Source of the DNA: Thermoproteota archaeon
Lineage (GTDB): Archaea > Thermoproteota > Methanomethylicia > Nezhaarchaeales > WYZ-LMO8
Assembly: GCA_011605835.1 (NCBI GenBank)
Contig: JAAOZJ010000074.1
Span: 1 to 8,396 of the forward strand
Direction: 5' to 3'
DNA: 8,396 nt
Shown: positions 6,027 to 8,396 of the stretch, piece by piece
Layout of the letters: each line of letters starts with the position of its first letter
Position numbering within the stretch: position 1 is the stretch's first letter
Notes under the pieces: generated by a model
The model's database searches: none
Seen by the model: the letters and a program-made list of their open reading frames with translations, nothing else
Told to the model about the DNA's origin: nothing
Program-made: the position numbers and the translations under genes

Positions 6027-7094
6027 ATGGACGTCGGGGAGAAGATTAGAATAGCGACGAGAAACACGTCAGAAGTCGTGATGCTCTCTGAACTCGTCGA
6101 AGTTCTAAGAGAGGAAGGGGCTAAGGGCTACATAGGCGTCGAGCCCTCGGGGCTCTTTCACATAGGTTGGCTCATCTGGGCTCAGAAGGTCAGAGACCTC
6201 TTAGACGTCGGGATCAAGATGAAGGTACTAGAGGCCACGTGGCATGCCTGGATCAACGACAAGCTCGGTGGAGATCTAGAAATGATACACAAATGCGCCA
6301 AGTACATCGAGCAAGTCTTAAAGGCCCTCGAGATCGATAAGGGCGACGTAGAGTACGTCAAAGCTGAGGAGCTGGTAAATGACTCTGAGTATTGGAGGCT
6401 GGTCATCAGTATAGCCAAAAACCTTTCGTTAGCTAGAGTTCGAAGGGCCATAACAATAATGGGTAGAAAGGAGAGCGAGAGCATATTGGACTTCTCGAAG
6501 CTGATATACCCCTGTATGCAAGTTGCCGACATCTTCTACATGGACTTGGACGTCTGTCTAGGAGGAACCGATCAGCGCAAGGCCCACATGCTTGCAAGGG
6601 AAATAGCGGAGAAGAAGGGATGGAAGAAGCCAGTCGCTATACACACCCCTTTGTTGATAAGCCTGAGGCCCCCTATAAGCGGCGAAGGCTTGGACGAAGT
6701 CGACTTGAAAATGAGCAAGTCGAAACCGGAGACGTGCATCTTCGTCCACGATTCTCCTGAAGAGATAGAGAAGAAAATCGAGGGTGCTTACTGTCCCATG
6801 AAGGTTATTGACATGAACCCGATCATAGAGATATGCAGGCACATATTGTTCGCTCGACCAGGCTTCAAACTGTACGTGGAGCGAGAGGAGAAGCATGGAG
6901 GAGACTTGTACATTGAGAGCTTCGACGAGCTAGTCCAGCTGTACAGCATGGGAGAGCTACATCCGCAGGACCTGAAAAGGGCGGTGGCCAAGGCTTTGGC
7001 GAAGATACTCGAGCCCGTTAGAGGCTACTTCCAGATAAATAAGGAGGCTGAGGAATTACTCAAAGCCATGAGACGCGCTACGATAACTAGATAA
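6027..7094 (+). CDS. tyrS: Tyrosyl-tRNA synthetase
   Basis: Charges tRNA-Tyr; class Ic, archaeal compact form of 355 aa without the bacterial S4-like tail. The tyrosine pocket known from the Methanocaldococcus enzyme is intact: Y35 in GYIGVEPSG, Y161, Q165 and D168 in YPCMQVAD, and Q183 in GGTDQRKAHMLARE. The HIGH motif reads HIGW (45-48), with the last His replaced. The second signature is KMSKSKP (228-234). TyrRS is preferred over TrpRS because of the YPxxQ...D and GGxDQRK pattern, and because a clear trpS is present nearby. ATG 6027 is chosen, with GGTC (6017-6020) 6 nt upstream; the open frame runs back to TTG 5910, but that stretch is the stem structure of element B and adds unfamiliar residues. 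The gene probably shares a promoter with element B. The next gene is dnaG. Confidence 0.95.
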   Translation: MDVGEKIRIATRNTSEVVMLSELVEVLREEGAKGYIGVEPSGLFHIGWLIWAQKVRDLLDVGIKMKVLEATWHAWINDKLGGDLEMIHKCAKYIEQVLKALEIDKGDVEYVKAEELVNDSEYWRLVISIAKNLSLARVRRAITIMGRKESESILDFSKLIYPCMQVADIFYMDLDVCLGGTDQRKAHMLAREIAEKKGWKKPVAIHTPLLISLRPPISGEGLDEVDLKMSKSKPETCIFVHDSPEEIEKKIEGAYCPMKVIDMNPIIEICRHILFARPGFKLYVEREEKHGGDLYIESFDELVQLYSMGELHPQDLKRAVAKALAKILEPVRGYFQINKEAEELLKAMRRATITR

Positions 7095-7115
7095 AGGGGC
7101 TTGTCACTAGTTTTG

Positions 7116-7160
7116 AGTTAGCTGGCTACATAGCCTATGAAAGATTACGGATAGCTAACT
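7116..7160. repeat. Inverted repeat in the tyrS-dnaG spacer
   Basis: AGTTAGCT (7116-7123) and AGCTAACT (7153-7160) are perfect 8-bp inverted repeats, 29 bases apart. Next to the left arm, GGCT-ACAT-AGCC (7124-7135) makes its own 4-bp hairpin. In RNA this would be a modest AT-containing stem, much weaker than elements A and B. It could be a processing site, a weak terminator aid (TTTT at 7111-7114 lies just before the left arm, not after the stem) or a protein-binding palindrome. Only the repeat itself is certain. Confidence 0.5.
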
Positions 7161-7180
7161 GACTAAAGCATTGGTGGTAC

Positions 7181-8377
7181 ATGATGGGTGGCATTGCCGT
7201 TACCGCTAAGTACGTCGTCTACGCTACGATAGAGATAAATGGGATAGTGGACAAGTCGGACGTCATAGGCGCGCTCTTCGGGCAGACGGAGGGCTTGCTT
7301 GGTGACAAGCTGGACTTGAGGGAGTTGCAAAAGGCAGGTAGAATAGGCAGGGTTCAGGTGACCTTGGAGGAGAAGAACGGAAAATGCTTTGGGCAAGTAG
7401 AGATACCATCTAATTTAGACAAGGTCGAGACCGCGTTAATAGCCGCGGCCATAGAGACCGTCGACAAGGTCGGCCCCTACGACGCCAAGATCACGGTGAC
7501 CAAGATAGAGGACGTCAGGGAGGAGAAGAGGAAGAAGATTGTGGAGAGGGCCAAGGAGCTCTTGATGAAGTGGAAGGAGGCCATGCCAGACACGCGCGAG
7601 ATAACAGAAGAAATCTTAAAGACCGTCAGGGAGGCCCAGCTCGTGACCTACGGCCCCGAAAAGCTACCAGCGGGACCTGACATCGACAAGAGCGACACGA
7701 TAATAATCGTTGAGGGCAGGGCAGATGTCGTCAACTTATTGAGGCACGACTACCGGAATGTGATAGCAATAGAGGGGGCTTCAGTCCCGAAGACCATAAT
7801 AAACTTGTGCAAGGAGAAAACGGCGATAGCGTTCGTCGACGGGGACAGGGGCGGGGAGCTGGTCTTGAGGCAATTGCTTCAGGTGGCCGACATAGATTAC
7901 GTGGCTCGAGCGCCTCCGGGGAAGGAAGTGGAGGAGCTGACGGGAAAGGAGATAGCAAAGTGCTTGAGGGACAAGGTTCCAATAAGTGAGTACCTCGCTA
8001 TGCTTGAAAAGGGTCCCCAACCCCCTCACCCACCTCAGCCCCATACCACAGCAGAGGCACAAGTCGCTCCCATCAAGAGCAAGATACCGCCTGAAGTATT
8101 GAAGGAGGTTGAAAAGCTCGTGGGCACCTTGGAGGCCCTAGTATACGATGAGACTTGGAAGTTATTGACAAGGATACCCGTAAAGGACTTAGCGAATTAC
8201 TTGCAGTCGTCCCAAGATCCGGTAAGCTACGTAGTCTTTGATGGGGTAGTTACTCAGAGGCTCGTAGAAGTAGCCGAGACAAAGGGCGTGAAAATGCTCA
8301 TAGGTGGAAGAGTGGGGAGCATCACTCACAAGCCCGCTTCGCTGGAGGTCTATTCATTTAATGACTTAGGTCTTTGA
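7181..8377 (+). CDS. dnaG: Archaeal DnaG primase-like protein (Toprim)
   Basis: Archaeal DnaG has a Toprim catalytic domain; in Sulfolobus relatives it is reported both as a primase and as a subunit of the RNA exosome. The product is 398 aa, near the usual length of about 400. The conserved N-terminal domain (YVVYATIEINGIVDKSDVIG, then ALFGQTEGLL and LDLRELQKAGRIGR) occupies about 10-160. The Toprim domain is about 172-255 with E178 (IIIVEGRADVV) and the DxD pair D220/D222 (FVDGDRGGE). A Pro/His-rich linker (about 278-292) leads to a C-terminal domain of about 100 residues. Two adjacent ATGs are possible, 7181 and 7184; GGTGGT (7173-7178) places its GGTG 4 and 7 nt from them, so 7184 fits the local spacing slightly better. 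The difference is one residue. The stop is followed at once by another ATG, suggesting an operon. Confidence 0.96.
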   Translation: MMGGIAVTAKYVVYATIEINGIVDKSDVIGALFGQTEGLLGDKLDLRELQKAGRIGRVQVTLEEKNGKCFGQVEIPSNLDKVETALIAAAIETVDKVGPYDAKITVTKIEDVREEKRKKIVERAKELLMKWKEAMPDTREITEEILKTVREAQLVTYGPEKLPAGPDIDKSDTIIIVEGRADVVNLLRHDYRNVIAIEGASVPKTIINLCKEKTAIAFVDGDRGGELVLRQLLQVADIDYVARAPPGKEVEELTGKEIAKCLRDKVPISEYLAMLEKGPQPPHPPQPHTTAEAQVAPIKSKIPPEVLKEVEKLVGTLEALVYDETWKLLTRIPVKDLANYLQSSQDPVSYVVFDGVVTQRLVEVAETKGVKMLIGGRVGSITHKPASLEVYSFNDLGL

Positions 8378-8378
8378 G

Positions 8379-8396
8379 ATGGCGTCGGGATCAAGA
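8379..8396 (+). CDS. Possible start of the next gene (first six codons only)
   Basis: One base after the dnaG TGA, an ATG opens a frame (MASGSR) that stays open to the window edge. AGGTC (8368-8372) lies 6 nt upstream as a possible Shine-Dalgarno site, and the one-base gap is typical of co-transcribed archaeal genes. Six codons cannot be identified, and the ATG could be accidental. Confidence 0.4.

Noticed and set aside
7136..7190. Box C/D small RNA in the tyrS-dnaG spacer (CTGA at 7159, ATGATGG at 7181)
   Set aside because: The boxes come in D-then-C order, the upstream C-like box (TATGAAA) is poor, no matching final D box follows, and the second box is the dnaG start region.

Overview
The window looks archaeal, most likely from a thermophile or hyperthermophile of the Thermoproteota (TACK) type; I cannot name the genus. 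The evidence is archaeal-type PPAT, DnaG, TrpRS, TyrRS and two-subunit PheRS, frequent GTG/TTG starts, GGTG-type Shine-Dalgarno sites, short AT boxes upstream of genes, and intergenic RNA-like segments that are much more GC-rich (about 65-70% by hand count) than the AT-rich DNA around them.

Layout. 1-807 (minus) is the 5' part of a type II methionine aminopeptidase gene, divergent from the pantetheine-phosphate adenylyltransferase gene coaD (884-1372, plus). coaD converges on trpS (1369-2475, minus), and the two stop codons overlap. trpS is divergent from pheS-pheT (2570-5724, plus), a translationally coupled pair with a 13-nt overlap. A 302-base gap (5725-6026) follows and is filled by two large GC-rich stem structures, each preceded by a TATA-like box. 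Then come tyrS (6027-7094), an 86-base spacer with an inverted repeat, dnaG (7181-8377), and probably the first six codons of another gene at 8379.

How the genes relate. TrpRS, both PheRS subunits and TyrRS form a compact island of every aromatic aminoacyl-tRNA synthetase. The flanks carry general housekeeping functions: N-terminal methionine removal, CoA synthesis, and DnaG (primase/exosome).

The most interesting signal is the pair of RNA-like elements between pheT and tyrS (A, 5751-5855; B, 5896-6005). Both can fold into an outer stem, an asymmetric internal loop and an inner stem. Both have a CACAG-containing 3' loop strand able to pair with an interior CT(T)GTG. They resemble each other in sequence, and the outer stem of each starts about 26 nt after its own TATA-like box. 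I recognise no known RNA family in them. They may be a pair of small RNAs, or B may be a structured leader of tyrS. This rests on hand folding of one genome and has not been tested by covariation or a database search.
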